The position numbers were made by a program, and so were the translations under genes. Below are positions 10,601-18,700 of a stretch of DNA of 64,000 nt, piece by piece. Below the pieces are notes generated by a model. The model ran no database searches. It saw nothing but the letters and a program-made list of their open reading frames with translations, and was not told where the DNA came from. The number at the start of each line of letters is the position of its first letter. Position 1 is the stretch's first letter. This stretch comes from Gimesia aquarii (lineage in GTDB: Bacteria > Planctomycetota > Planctomycetia > Planctomycetales > Planctomycetaceae). Location: assembly GCF_007748175.1 (NCBI RefSeq), contig NZ_CP037422.1:4024327-4088326 (forward strand). Direction: 5' to 3'.

Positions 10601-10859
10601 CATCAATTCCTCCATTCATTTTCACCTGGGCTGCAAAACGACCATTGCTTTGCAGTGAGACCCAGAGGTCGACTCGATTTAAATCACACATCTTCGGGAA
10701 ATTGATCTCCCAACAACATTGTTTGGGACTTCGTTCAATGAGGTCGAGTATGTAATCACCCGTGAATGCGTCCGCTACGTCGCAGCCAGCGGGAGTGACA
10801 CGGTCCAAGGAAAGGAGGATTTGATCTGAAACTCGTAAATGCCATTGTTGATTCGACAT
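4668..10859 (-). CDS. RHS/YD-repeat protein with C-terminal metzincin-like zinc protease
   Basis: 2063 aa; ATG at 10859 with AAGGA upstream. Residues 1 to about 370 are non-repetitive and begin MSNQQWHL; there is no signal peptide, but there is an acidic, Cys-rich stretch (CGPCGCTSSGCGC). About residues 400-1740 are several dozen YD repeats (RTTYTYD, GNRTTTVYDSAGR), which in RHS proteins build a hollow shell. The shell ends with the conserved RARVYEPTIGRWLSTDPLGF region and DPSG at about 1812. The last ~250 residues are a different domain with HEIGHALGLSH at 2009-2019 (three zinc His and the catalytic Glu) and a downstream Met in NNLMHP, the metzincin pattern. RHS proteins commonly deliver such variable C-terminal domains as toxins; export route and target here are unknown. 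Glycosyltransferase genes lie directly upstream on the same strand. Confidence 0.9.
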   Translation of the reverse strand: MSNQQWHLRVSDQILLSLDRVTPAGCDVADAFTGDYILDLIERSPKQCCWEINFPKMCDLNRVDLWVSLQSNGRFAAQVKMNGGIDGPVWSANNIEVFSGVLKLSMDTKKQSQVIAGARWPDSIDVEPITATALQESFYIPLTPEPENNPMMMGVGGSSSGSGGNCPSVTEVVVVENATKQTETKFAAVQNNEGVKSKLNAELGSGSCSEMKWKVDSVEKSPGCEVEIDLDTQKVIPLEILCVEDDSSLWTGTLEVTANVTDSCPPGGTTGEDDTGDDDACGPCGCTSSGCGCNLNGEPQISPYDNTVIQAGDDYSNIPAGSCNSGVSGTGPSSPAASPLTGNLFDTWRTPKSGPQDVQPTLRYNSLRASYESPFGYGVDNYHSSRVSPAGTSAVLNNGLGGTFFYTDKDVNGDYLAPNNASSALQELSGGGWKETPVNGFEKHYNADGLMEKIVSPTGDIWTFTHDANDLLTTAVAPTGRVVTYSYDNNNKIRTITDPVNRVTTYTVDPSGNLTEIIRPDSTSVEMNYDANHRLTAYVAPNADRTTYTYDTEGRVTHIERPAGNNTTLTYASGANVITDPDGNRTTLMFDSEGRRTKRILPSGSTTEWIWDTDGLVAMVHPNGARNTVTYSMQSNRTKRMGQFTDAGGNSFDYTYNAAGKVSTVVDQAGHRTTLTYDANGNRTQLADALGNIYTAVYDSSGRIIANVNPLGQRNTYVYDTLGNLSARVTPNGKRTTYTYDSAGRVETETSPENLVTTYVRDCPACDEVTAEIDPAGNRTTYTYDDMGRRTSTTDPAGNTTTTIYDTAGNVEAMVDPLGNRTTYSYDGNNNQISVTNPANEISTSVYDSANRLTVDIDPAALRTTYGYDVNGNQFSVTDPAGNITTTVYDNQNRAIATIDPSGNRTTFSYDSVGNQVATENPLGDIGTTVYDAERRVVATVDPLGNRTTTTYGEAGNVTSRINPLGNISTTIYDTFGREEATVDPEGNRTTFVYDAQSQLIATINPLGNRTTNIYDANGQIEAVINPLGNRTTTVYDSAGRVEAVVNSLGNRTTTVYDSAGRNVASIDPLGNRTTSVYDNLGRVEATIDPLGNRTTTVFDSTGRTSATIDALGNRTTFLYDSAGRNESTINALGDRTTTVYDSAGREEAIINALNERTTTVYDAAGRVAATINTDGNRLTMVYDAADRIKATINYENQRTTTVYDAAGQTIATIDHEGNRFTTTFDAAGQPVTSVDPQNNVTTTIYDDNGQPTVTIDPFGNRTTIVYDATGQPEVNIDPLGHRTTTTYDAATQPTAVKNALGNVTTTVYDAVGNTRALVDPQGNRNTFLYDAANRETEQEDPLNRITTSAYDAAGRQTLRIDPRGFRTTYSYDANDNLTGRAYPDSSRATFVFDALNQMTTVEDSTGRLTTVYDAISRRVSVTDPASKTITYSYDAEGNRSTMIDPDEGRFTYTYNPDNLLITLINPQNDRTTYSYDEQNRQIGIQRANLTRTSFSYDANSQIVNLVHRKSDNSVIDSFGYTYDAAGNRVSIIEADNSRTTYSYDATNQLTSTHRTGTTSYSATFTYDASGNRIKHEKDTVLTRFEYDVANQLTVQIDAAGRTTYTFDAAGNQQVVLEPSMNRTTTTWNYENQPTVYEAPTNALVTMTYNPENRRTSKETVSYKNNFIWDVESDNVLLETDDFNVTQVVYTNDPFEFGYLVSQRRSNITNWYHFDALGSTRDLTNSSETITDSYLYDAWGNQLTTTGTTTNPFRWTGNVGYYYDTELESYYIRARVYEPTIGRWLSTDPLGFVDGFGLYLAYFIPNGVDPSGMVCQCCKWCETIEGDYDWDPIANPFFGGGGTITHYFVRPKGCGTKEESVPFSDCGRGVGRYSCCDNPGYANTLLVQLNVYRWNGAAEKKHASASVEMANKIFKKCCIKFDWSGTLTDTKKNAGGYRRELPLSAVLPAFPSEHEILTEFNRDKQLDVHFVPGFWDLLNRGIDLPQGVAYKIGSDPVAIKTGKPELMAHEIGHALGLSHEYDVNNLMHPSSGSSYWFFPYENNLTAKQCSDARKIAKGKYQDK
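5600..9500. repeat. Degenerate ~63-bp tandem repeats of the RHS shell
   Basis: The YD-repeat part of the RHS gene appears as degenerate repeats of about 63 bp, with recurring plus-strand words such as GCATCATA, GTCGTACG and GGATCAATGG (complement of the GNRTT and YDAAG codons). They make many spurious open frames on both strands. Confidence 0.75.
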
Positions 10860-10917
10860 GATTATGATCCTTCATTAAAAATCGTAAATTGAAATAATGT
10901 ATTCGTTTTTTAGGTCG

Positions 10918-11628
10918 TCAGTATTGCGCGACCCCTGTAACATCAATTTTTTCACAAAATTCGCGAGCACGCCGTCGCCCACGGTTAGAACCACGCATCC
11001 AAATCGTTGATGTATCACCAATATGTTGTGCGAGGCTGGGTGTATGTACGAAGTAATTCAGCTCGGAACGCTGACACCACAGTCCTACCACGGAGTCGAT
11101 ATTTCTCATCCCCTCAGCAGGCCCAAAACCACGGTGATTCAACACCAGGAGGTCACTTAGGAATTTACGGGCAGAAGAGTTGGGAAAGATGTACGCGAGT
11201 GCTCCCCAATTGTCCCACCCATGATTTTCGAGATGAAACCCTTCCGATTTCTCATTTGCATAATGGCTTGGACAATAAATCGAAACGACACCGACTTTTC
11301 GGGCAGGCCAAAGGCGTTGTTCCAGATATCCACGCAGCCCACTGGCAAATAAAACATCGTCCTGACACAGAAAATAGGCTTCTGCTAAAGGCTGGCGTAA
11401 CACCAGTTCTGTTAGGGCCAGATACCAATTCGGGAAAGCCCCCAAAGTCTCATCGCGTAAAGAGATTGGTAGAGACTGAGCTGCCCCCGGAATCTCGGTC
11501 TCTGGTTCTACAAAAAGTCGAGGTTCGTTCCATCCAGCATCAGCCAGGCTATGAATACTTTGTTCCAAAGTTGGAAGTTTACGTGGTGCGGTGGTCATCC
11601 CGACTGCCCACAGTGATACGCTTGTCAT
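10918..11628 (-). CDS. Small glycosyltransferase-like protein
   Basis: ATG at 11628 is supported by AGGGG 6 nt upstream; a TTG three bases earlier is unlikely. The protein (236 aa, no signal peptide) begins with a strand of the kind that opens GT-A folds (SLWAVGMTTAP) and carries CQDDVLFA near residue 90, a DxD-like acidic motif after a hydrophobic strand. Further on are HLENHGWDNWGALAYIFP and NIDSVVGLWC, resembling the acceptor region of beta-1,4-galactosyltransferase-like or similar GT-A enzymes. I cannot assign a CAZy family. It ends 58 bp before the RHS gene on the same strand, and a joint transcript is likely, so RHS or a shared surface glycan could be its acceptor. Confidence 0.6.
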   Translation of the reverse strand: MTSVSLWAVGMTTAPRKLPTLEQSIHSLADAGWNEPRLFVEPETEIPGAAQSLPISLRDETLGAFPNWYLALTELVLRQPLAEAYFLCQDDVLFASGLRGYLEQRLWPARKVGVVSIYCPSHYANEKSEGFHLENHGWDNWGALAYIFPNSSARKFLSDLLVLNHRGFGPAEGMRNIDSVVGLWCQRSELNYFVHTPSLAQHIGDTSTIWMRGSNRGRRRAREFCEKIDVTGVAQY

Positions 11629-11765
11629 CAATGTCCCCTGAACGCTCCTTCTAATTGAGTCACCTAATTACTCCTGCCTCAGTGCAAACGTTTCGGTTTG
11701 TAAAACATGGTTTTCAATCTCACATATATGTTCCAAGTCCTTTAAAATTCGTGTTGTCTCTTAAA

Positions 11766-12590
11766 TCAAAGTGAATTGGGCTCAGCAACAACGGGAGCCA
11801 TTTTCTCTCTTACCAACGGCGAAGGAATCTTAAAATACCGATGGTGTGCCGGGCACATCGAACATGCTGCTTCTACTCTTGTTTTGAAGAATTTTTCCAG
11901 TTCTTCATCTGAGCACTCCGGATGCAGAGGTCGATACGCCAAATATTGATCCCAGACAGCAGGAAGACGATACTTGCGGTCCATCAAATTTAAATAAGCC
12001 AGCTGAGGGCACTTCCAAATTTTTCCTTCATGAATCTGTGGACAATGTTTTGCCACACAGATTTTGTAGCTTTCTTCCGGATTCCCATCGTTGAACGGCA
12101 CCATCTCAGAACCAAAACCCTCAAATGTCGTTCGCCATTTGGCCGCTGAGGGCCGAAATGTTAATTTAAAACTATATTGCTTTTTCCATTCTTCAAGCAG
12201 CTTTCTGACAGGAATCAATTTTTCGGTATATTCAGCTCCGTCATGATGAACTGAAATGTCTAATTCACAGCCTGTCTGCTGCAACACGCGAGGAAGCCCC
12301 GGGTGATTTTTCAGAAAAAAACCATTTGAAATCAATCGTAGTTTAGAAAACGGCCACTGTTTTCTGCACTCGCGCACGATTTGCACCAATTGCTTATTGA
12401 GCGCAGGCTCTCCCCCTAATATTGAAAATACTTTGGGTTGAATACGCCCGCTCCACTGCATCATTTGATCAACGATCTCTTCGAATGGAACGTTCTTACC
12501 GATTCTCTGGTCGCTAAAATGTGAGCAACTCTTACAAGACAAGTTACAAGCATAGCTTGCGTGGATTTCCAAATTCGGTATTTCTATCAT
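11766..12590 (-). CDS. Radical SAM protein
   Basis: 274 aa. YACNLSCKSCSHF near residue 13 is the CxxxCxxC motif that binds the S-adenosylmethionine [4Fe-4S] cluster, followed by SILGGEPALN, the GGE-type SAM-binding motif. The C-terminal part has more Cys residues (CVAKHCPQIHEGKIWKCP and CSMCPAHH), consistent with a SPASM-like auxiliary cluster region. Such enzymes modify peptides or sugars; the substrate cannot be read from the sequence. The start codon overlaps the stop of the sialyltransferase fusion gene (ATGA), so the two are translationally coupled and probably act in the same pathway, for instance modification of a sugar or of the glycosylated protein. Confidence 0.85.
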   Translation of the reverse strand: MIEIPNLEIHASYACNLSCKSCSHFSDQRIGKNVPFEEIVDQMMQWSGRIQPKVFSILGGEPALNKQLVQIVRECRKQWPFSKLRLISNGFFLKNHPGLPRVLQQTGCELDISVHHDGAEYTEKLIPVRKLLEEWKKQYSFKLTFRPSAAKWRTTFEGFGSEMVPFNDGNPEESYKICVAKHCPQIHEGKIWKCPQLAYLNLMDRKYRLPAVWDQYLAYRPLHPECSDEELEKFFKTRVEAACSMCPAHHRYFKIPSPLVREKMAPVVAEPNSL

Positions 12591-13792
12591 TGATCAATCC
12601 TTCGAATGTATCCTTCTGCTTCCCATTCATTCAACAACAACCGCTCAGTTTCGTAATCATGATATTTTTTAAATACCTGGTCTTTATCGTAATAGTATCC
12701 GGATACGAATTTATCTGCTGAACCAAATCCTGCCACATGAACCGGTGGTCCCCAACGATCAACGGCATTGGCAATTGTGACCACACCGGTAGTCAGACAC
12801 TCAACGCGTTGTCGATCCGTGTTATAACGACCAAAGTTTTTTAGAATATAGTGACCACAAATCTTCTGCGTGCTTTTGATATTGTGAAGCCGTTTGCAAG
12901 TTTCTTCGTAAAGAGACTCGTCACCAGAATATCTTGGCCACACTTCTGTGTAAGCTGAGCAATCTTTAGGGCCTGATTCATCTAAAATATCGATAGCACC
13001 ACGTACACAGACGATCGACCAATGAGTTGTGCGCGACCCCGCCGATTCTTCGAACCCTTCTGTTCGATAAAAGTTACTCCGCACGACGACGTCATGATCA
13101 TCGATTAACCAACCAATTTTTCTATCTTTCAGATTTGATGCATTACCCACGACAACAACGCTTGGTCTTTCGATATCTTCCGGCCAGTCAATATCGACTG
13201 TATCCTTCCAATCAACTTCCAACACATCCACATCACCAAAAAGGCAATCAGATTGATCCATCATCTGAGGGTAACGCATCGCAAATAATGCCCCCGTTAA
13301 CAACCACTGAGGATCGTCTTTTAACTCCTGGCTAAACGGTGGCGTCCCATCGACAGACATAGCTCTGTTGAAAATATTCCCGGTTTTGTCAACCATAAAC
13401 TCCGATGGCAATCGCGCTCCTGCGTAAACACTGTCAGAGCGTTTCAGTTTTTCAACTGCTTCTTTAATCAGGCCTGGTCTACGAATCGGAGAGGTGCATT
13501 GCAACAGAATCAAATGGGTTTGCAATTTTTCAGCCGCCCACTGGGCAACACTGATAATCTTAACTTCTGGTGCTGTAAGCTCAGTCGGTTCGTCGAGAAC
13601 AGCAGCACCGCATTGGCATGAGTATGCTGCAATCTCACTACAATCAGTAATCACAATCGGTTGAAACCCCTCCTGCTGTGCATACTCAATAGACCATAGG
13701 ATTAAAGGTTTTCCTCTCCAGTCGATCATGTTTTTGCCGGGAATCCTCATGCTTCCTCCCCTGGCTGGGATGATGACTGATATGCTATCCAT
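12587..13792 (-). CDS. Fusion of CMP-sialate synthetase-like and GT29 sialyltransferase-like domains
   Basis: 401 aa from the ATG at 13792 (AGAGG 7 nt upstream); an ATG at 13819 would add 9 residues. Residues 1 to about 205 read as a CMP-N-acetylneuraminate cytidylyltransferase: PARGGSMRIPGKN for nucleotide binding, LQCTSPIRRP, and DIDWPEDIE at the end. Residues from about 206 match GT29 sialyltransferases: VVVVGNASNLK, then IDDHDVVVRSN and SAGSRTTHW (sialylmotif L), ECLTTGVVTIANAV with HVAGFG (motif S), and HDYETERLLL (motif VS). One chain could therefore activate a nonulosonic acid with CTP and transfer it. No signal peptide or membrane anchor, so it should act in the cytoplasm. Genes making sialic acid (neuB, neuC) are not in the window. 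Assigned from motifs only. Confidence 0.75.
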   Translation of the reverse strand: MDSISVIIPARGGSMRIPGKNMIDWRGKPLILWSIEYAQQEGFQPIVITDCSEIAAYSCQCGAAVLDEPTELTAPEVKIISVAQWAAEKLQTHLILLQCTSPIRRPGLIKEAVEKLKRSDSVYAGARLPSEFMVDKTGNIFNRAMSVDGTPPFSQELKDDPQWLLTGALFAMRYPQMMDQSDCLFGDVDVLEVDWKDTVDIDWPEDIERPSVVVVGNASNLKDRKIGWLIDDHDVVVRSNFYRTEGFEESAGSRTTHWSIVCVRGAIDILDESGPKDCSAYTEVWPRYSGDESLYEETCKRLHNIKSTQKICGHYILKNFGRYNTDRQRVECLTTGVVTIANAVDRWGPPVHVAGFGSADKFVSGYYYDKDQVFKKYHDYETERLLLNEWEAEGYIRRIDQ

Positions 13793-13916
13793 CAAAGAGC
13801 CTCTATCCATGTAGAACAAAAATGTCTGATTCCATTTGTTTTAGAGTTCGTATCAAGACAAAAAAATTAACGTGTATAATACGTCCCCTGTCTTTGCCGA
13901 ATTTTCCCTTGCATCA

Positions 13917-15689
13917 CTACCGATGATTCTTGTGTTCGTTGATCACCTCTGTTTCTTTTGAGCCATCCAAAACAGCATCTCCGTAAAGACCCAAATCGTT
14001 GTTATGGGTAGAAGATTGAAACCAGCCCTCAGGATGAGCGACCACAACTTTTGTGTAGGAATGGTTGTAAGACAGCTTGAAAATGGCAATATCTTCCATA
14101 TCAGGCATGTCCATGTCATCCATAGACATTTTGATGTCATCCGTGTGAAAGGCGATCGCGCCTGTTCCAAGAATATCGACGAATGTGTCTTTGGGTACTG
14201 CTTTCCTGGCATCAAGAACCGTGCGATCTTTGTAATAGTTTGTGATCTTGCCTGGTTTCAAAATATTGCCATGAGCGCCGACAAGGCATTTGTAACGGTC
14301 AATGGCTGTACTCATTACCTGGACGTAATCAGAGGGATAAACCAAATCATCGTCACAAGTAAAGATATACCCCGTAATTTTGTCTGCCCAAAAAAACTTG
14401 GTGGACCCTTTCCGACGATTGTCGCCAAAGATCAATTCAATTTTGTCGTTCTTCAAAAAATCGGGAATATGTTTAAAATTGTTTAAATAGATTTTAATCG
14501 AATCAACTTGATCGATGAGCGAGTTCAGAGTCGCCTCAAGTGCGTAGACACGTCGAGGTATGGTTGCGATACAAGCCGTCTTCCTGCCCTCTCGCAAAAA
14601 ACTCACAGGCGGGAGTTGTTCAAACACATCTTTACAAGCATGTAAATTACCAAATGCAGTCGGATCGATTTTTTTCTGGGACTTCCAGAGGTTGTATCTT
14701 TTCACACTGGCTTTTGTAACGGCATCTCTTTCAAAAGACTTGAGGCCAAATCGTGTGTCACTATTGGACAGACTATTGCTGCAAACCCTTCTCAACGCAG
14801 TAATCTCTTTCGAAATGTGAAGTTTGATATTGAAATCACTCGGGAACTGCAACCGTTGAGAAAATTCTGTATCCGCTCCACAGAACATGCTGCCATCAAA
14901 ACCATTTAGATCGCGAAACGTTTTCTTTTTGATCACCATTGTTCCATTGATGATCCGTGGGTAAGGGATACAATCCGGTCTTGCACCAGAATCAATTACC
15001 GGCACTCTCTCAACAATTGTTGCATTTCTTGTGTTATGATTTTCAAGAGGATTTAAAAATTGCTGCATCGAAGAACCGTAAACATCAGCTTCATTTTCTT
15101 TCAAGGCAGAAAGTGCTTTCTCAAAATGAGTCGGCAGAATAATGTCATCAGAATCGACAATCCCAATAACGTCCGAAACCATGTGATAAAAAAGGCCATT
15201 GGCAATCGCATAAGGACCGCTATTCTTTTTTGTTTTATGCCATCGAATATTTAGTAGATGACCATATCGCCGCTTTAGTTCCGCATCATCTTCTCGTGAG
15301 CAGTCATTGACTAAATGAACGAAGGGTTTCACATTTGTTTGCCAGAGAATGGAGTCAATTGTTTGAGGAACTAAGTGCAGGTTTCGAAAGTAGGGCACGA
15401 AGACATCTAGGTCATAGCGAGTTTGCTCTGCATTGTTCGCTTCAAGTCTTGCCAAATGGGCTAAAGACTTATTACGGTCTCTACAATTGACACAACTCGC
15501 GATGCCGTTTTTCTTTAAACTTCCTTTCGCAATACATTTTTTGTGAATACGGCATTCATACACAGGGAGCACTTGTTTGCCTTGGCGAGTCTGTGGTACC
15601 GATGCTGTACCAATCACATCTCCCCGATGAATACAACTAAAACTGGGAAAACGTGATATTTTATTCGCTGATGAAATCAAAGTTGACAT
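13917..15689 (-). CDS. Two-domain glycosyltransferase with Cys-rich N-terminus
   Basis: About 590 aa; ATG at 15689 with GAGGG upstream is preferred over the TTG before it. Residues 18-70 contain spaced Cys/His (CIHRGD, CRIHKKC, SCVNCRD), like a small zinc ribbon. A first GT2 domain follows at about 95-330: a DVFVPYFRN strand, then GIVDSDD (DxD) and GFDGSMFCGADTEF. A second GT-A-like domain spans about 370-580 (TACIATIPRR, then IFTCDDDLVYPSDY with a DDD metal site). The enzyme probably adds two different sugars, or one domain extends the product of the other. It sits 124 bp upstream of the sialyltransferase fusion on the same strand and 72 bp downstream of the large four-module enzyme, so it is likely in one operon with both. 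Confidence 0.8.
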   Translation of the reverse strand: MSTLISSANKISRFPSFSCIHRGDVIGTASVPQTRQGKQVLPVYECRIHKKCIAKGSLKKNGIASCVNCRDRNKSLAHLARLEANNAEQTRYDLDVFVPYFRNLHLVPQTIDSILWQTNVKPFVHLVNDCSREDDAELKRRYGHLLNIRWHKTKKNSGPYAIANGLFYHMVSDVIGIVDSDDIILPTHFEKALSALKENEADVYGSSMQQFLNPLENHNTRNATIVERVPVIDSGARPDCIPYPRIINGTMVIKKKTFRDLNGFDGSMFCGADTEFSQRLQFPSDFNIKLHISKEITALRRVCSNSLSNSDTRFGLKSFERDAVTKASVKRYNLWKSQKKIDPTAFGNLHACKDVFEQLPPVSFLREGRKTACIATIPRRVYALEATLNSLIDQVDSIKIYLNNFKHIPDFLKNDKIELIFGDNRRKGSTKFFWADKITGYIFTCDDDLVYPSDYVQVMSTAIDRYKCLVGAHGNILKPGKITNYYKDRTVLDARKAVPKDTFVDILGTGAIAFHTDDIKMSMDDMDMPDMEDIAIFKLSYNHSYTKVVVAHPEGWFQSSTHNNDLGLYGDAVLDGSKETEVINEHKNHR

Positions 15690-15761
15690 CAATTACTTTC
15701 CCTCATTTGTATGGTATTTCTTGTTAACGAATTAGAGTCTTTGATAATTCGATAAAATGTT

Positions 15762-18700
15762 TCATGCCGTTGAGTGCGTTGCAGCAGACAACGGACCATC
15801 CAATACATCTTCCTGATTAATCTGTGGATGTTGGTTAAGTGCATTCATCAATTTCAGCATTCCTTTTTCATCCTTAAGATGCTGGTACATCTCAGCCAAT
15901 CCGCGCCAGGCGGGAATGAAATTTGGTTCTTCTTGAGTGATCTGTTCCCAAACACTGGCAGCTTCCCGCCAACGCTTTTTATCTGCTAACACAACAGCGA
16001 GATTGTGATAGGTTTTGAAACCGAAAATGCCTTGATCGGTACTAGAAAAATGGCGGTCGGAGTTGTGGTCAAGTATTGACCGATAAGCTGTTTCTGCTTC
16101 GTCCAAGCGACCGAAATGATGGTGTAGCATGGCACTTCGGAACAGCAACTCGGGGTCGTCAGGGTAAAAACCAAGCCCATGCTGACAGATTTTCTCTCCA
16201 TCTGAATGACGTGAAAGTCGCTGTAAGGAACTGACCAATAACGCGTATGCTTTCCGGACATGAGACTCCTGTGGTGAAGAAACTTCCAGACAACGCTCCA
16301 AATGGCGAATTGCTGTTTCGTACTGATTCGCATCGGCATAGGTCATACCAAGATTGAATAAGACGAAGGGGTGATCAGGACGGTCATCGAGATCGAGATG
16401 CAGTAGTCGGAAATCTCGTTCCAACTTGCGTTGCTGTCCCTGCTCCGTTTGATCACTGCCCGAGTGCGTAACAAAAATATCTGTCCAAGCAACATCCCCG
16501 TTTGCTCTACGGATTGCAGGAATGATTTGTTCATGAATTCGATGCTCAAACTGTAAATCAGGACGATTGCGAAATAGCTTGATGTGGTCTACTACCGTCA
16601 TGTCTTGATGCTGACCGTTTGCAGAATTGGTCGGGCAATGTACTTGCATCACATAACCAAGAATATTTTCCTGATGCGAACGATCAATAAGTTCCCGCAG
16701 TTTACAGCCTTGTTCTTCGCTGATGGTATCGTCGGAATCCATCCAGAAGAGCCAATCACCGGTGGCATGTTTCAATGACTTATTCCTGGCAGCGGAAAAA
16801 TCATCGCACCAGGGAAAATGAAATACCTGGGCACCAAGCTCTCCTGCGATTTCCGGAGTGCGGTCCCGTGAACCGGTATCGACCACAATCATTTCATCAA
16901 CCCACGGTTTGATACTACTAAGGGCATCATGAATCGTTCGTTCGTTATCTCGCACGATCATACAGAGTGAAAGCCGTGAGCAATGATCTTGATTTGGAGT
17001 AGTATTTTGAGTTGCCCACTTGTTTTCATACTTCTGTTGGTTTTCTTGCATCAATTTGCTGAAGTTGACTCCAGTGGCTTTGAAAGTCACGCTGGCAAAA
17101 TGATGTATAAAAGAGGCTTCTGCCACTACCGTCCGAAAGCCGACTGCCTGAGCTCGGCGGCAGAAATCATCATCTTCAAAATTACCCATGCCAAATTGTT
17201 CATCGAATCTACCAATTTGCTCGATCACCTCACGCTTGATTAACATGCAAAACCCTACCAGCCGATCAAGATCGGTCACAGAACCGGACAATGCATTACC
17301 TCGATCCCAGGCAAAACCGTCCAGTTCGTTGAGTTGCAGGTAATCAACGGGCACTTGCTGAGGTCCGCTAATGTTGTTGGAACAGGGACCAACTAAACCA
17401 ATTGTTTTATCACTTTCCAGCGCATCAAGCATGTGACGTAACCAGCCAGTGGTAACAATGGTATCATTGTTGAGCAAAAGAACGTTGTCTCCTTGTGCTG
17501 CTTCAATTCCCTGGTTGACGGCAGCTGGGAAACCACGATTCTCTTCATTGAGAATGACGGTCGCGCCTGCGATGCTTTGCAGATATTCTGGTGTACCGTC
17601 AGTCGACCCGTTATCGATAAAAATCAACTCATACGGTTCACCAGTTCGTAACTGAATACTCTCAACACACTGGTGCGTGTAAGAAAGTTGATTATGAGTG
17701 ACGACAATGATCGATGTAAGTTTGTCTTCACGACGTTTAGCTGGAACCGCTCGCAAGAGGTACTGGTAAGTAAAGAACTCATTTGCCTCTGCCTCAGTTT
17801 TTGCTGTCACCTGTAAACCTGAAATGTTGAGCTGCCTGACATCCCCACTCTGTTTGCGATCTTCATCCCCAGGACCGCAAACAGACTGTATTTGATCTAC
17901 ATTAAAACCAGTGCGAAAAAGCAGTTTTTCCATTTCTCTACGGGTAAAAAATCGGACATGATCATCATCAAGCAATCCTGCAGATTCGTAAGTCCAATTA
18001 CCTGCTAATAATGATGTGATCACACTATGGTGTCTCACGTTAGGAATACTGATGACAAGCGAACCGTCTGAGCTCAGCCAACTTCGTATTTTTTTGAGTA
18101 GGTCACCCGGCTCGCGTAGATGTTCCAGGATGTCCGCGCAAACAATACAGTCAAACTGATTCTCTGGAAAATGAAAATCGACATCTGCAACGTTTTGTAT
18201 GACGACCTTGTCCAATCGTTTTTTGGTTTGATTGGCGGCAGTCTCATCTAACTCAATTCCGGTTACATGACACTTCTGCCGTTCTTTCAATCCTTCACCC
18301 AGCCGTCCGGTCCCACAGCCGATATCTAAGATTCGTTTTGCAGAAAGTGGGACTAGTGCCTGAACTTCCGGACGAGAAAATTCAAAATAGGAACGACTTT
18401 TGAAGGGACGTGCAGCTGAGTCCGGAGAGAGAACTCTCTGAGAGACCAACGACTTTGAAGTAGGAGATTTATCAGACATTCCTTCGACAGTATTGAGAAT
18501 CTCCTGCATCCGATTTCGATAGGTATGATGTGCTAGAACCTCTGTGTAACCGGCCGAAGCAATGTGTTTCCGTTCCTCAGCATGCTTCAAATAATGATCA
18601 ATGACTTTGATTAACTCGTCTGCATCGCGATACGTAACCAAATGCTTTTTGTTCTGAAATAACGTGGACAATCCATTCTCGCTCAAATCATTTGTAATCA

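Noticed and set aside
11007..11654. 215-codon plus-strand frame
   Set aside because: Antisense to the small glycosyltransferase-like gene, which has a good ribosome binding site and GT-A-like motifs.
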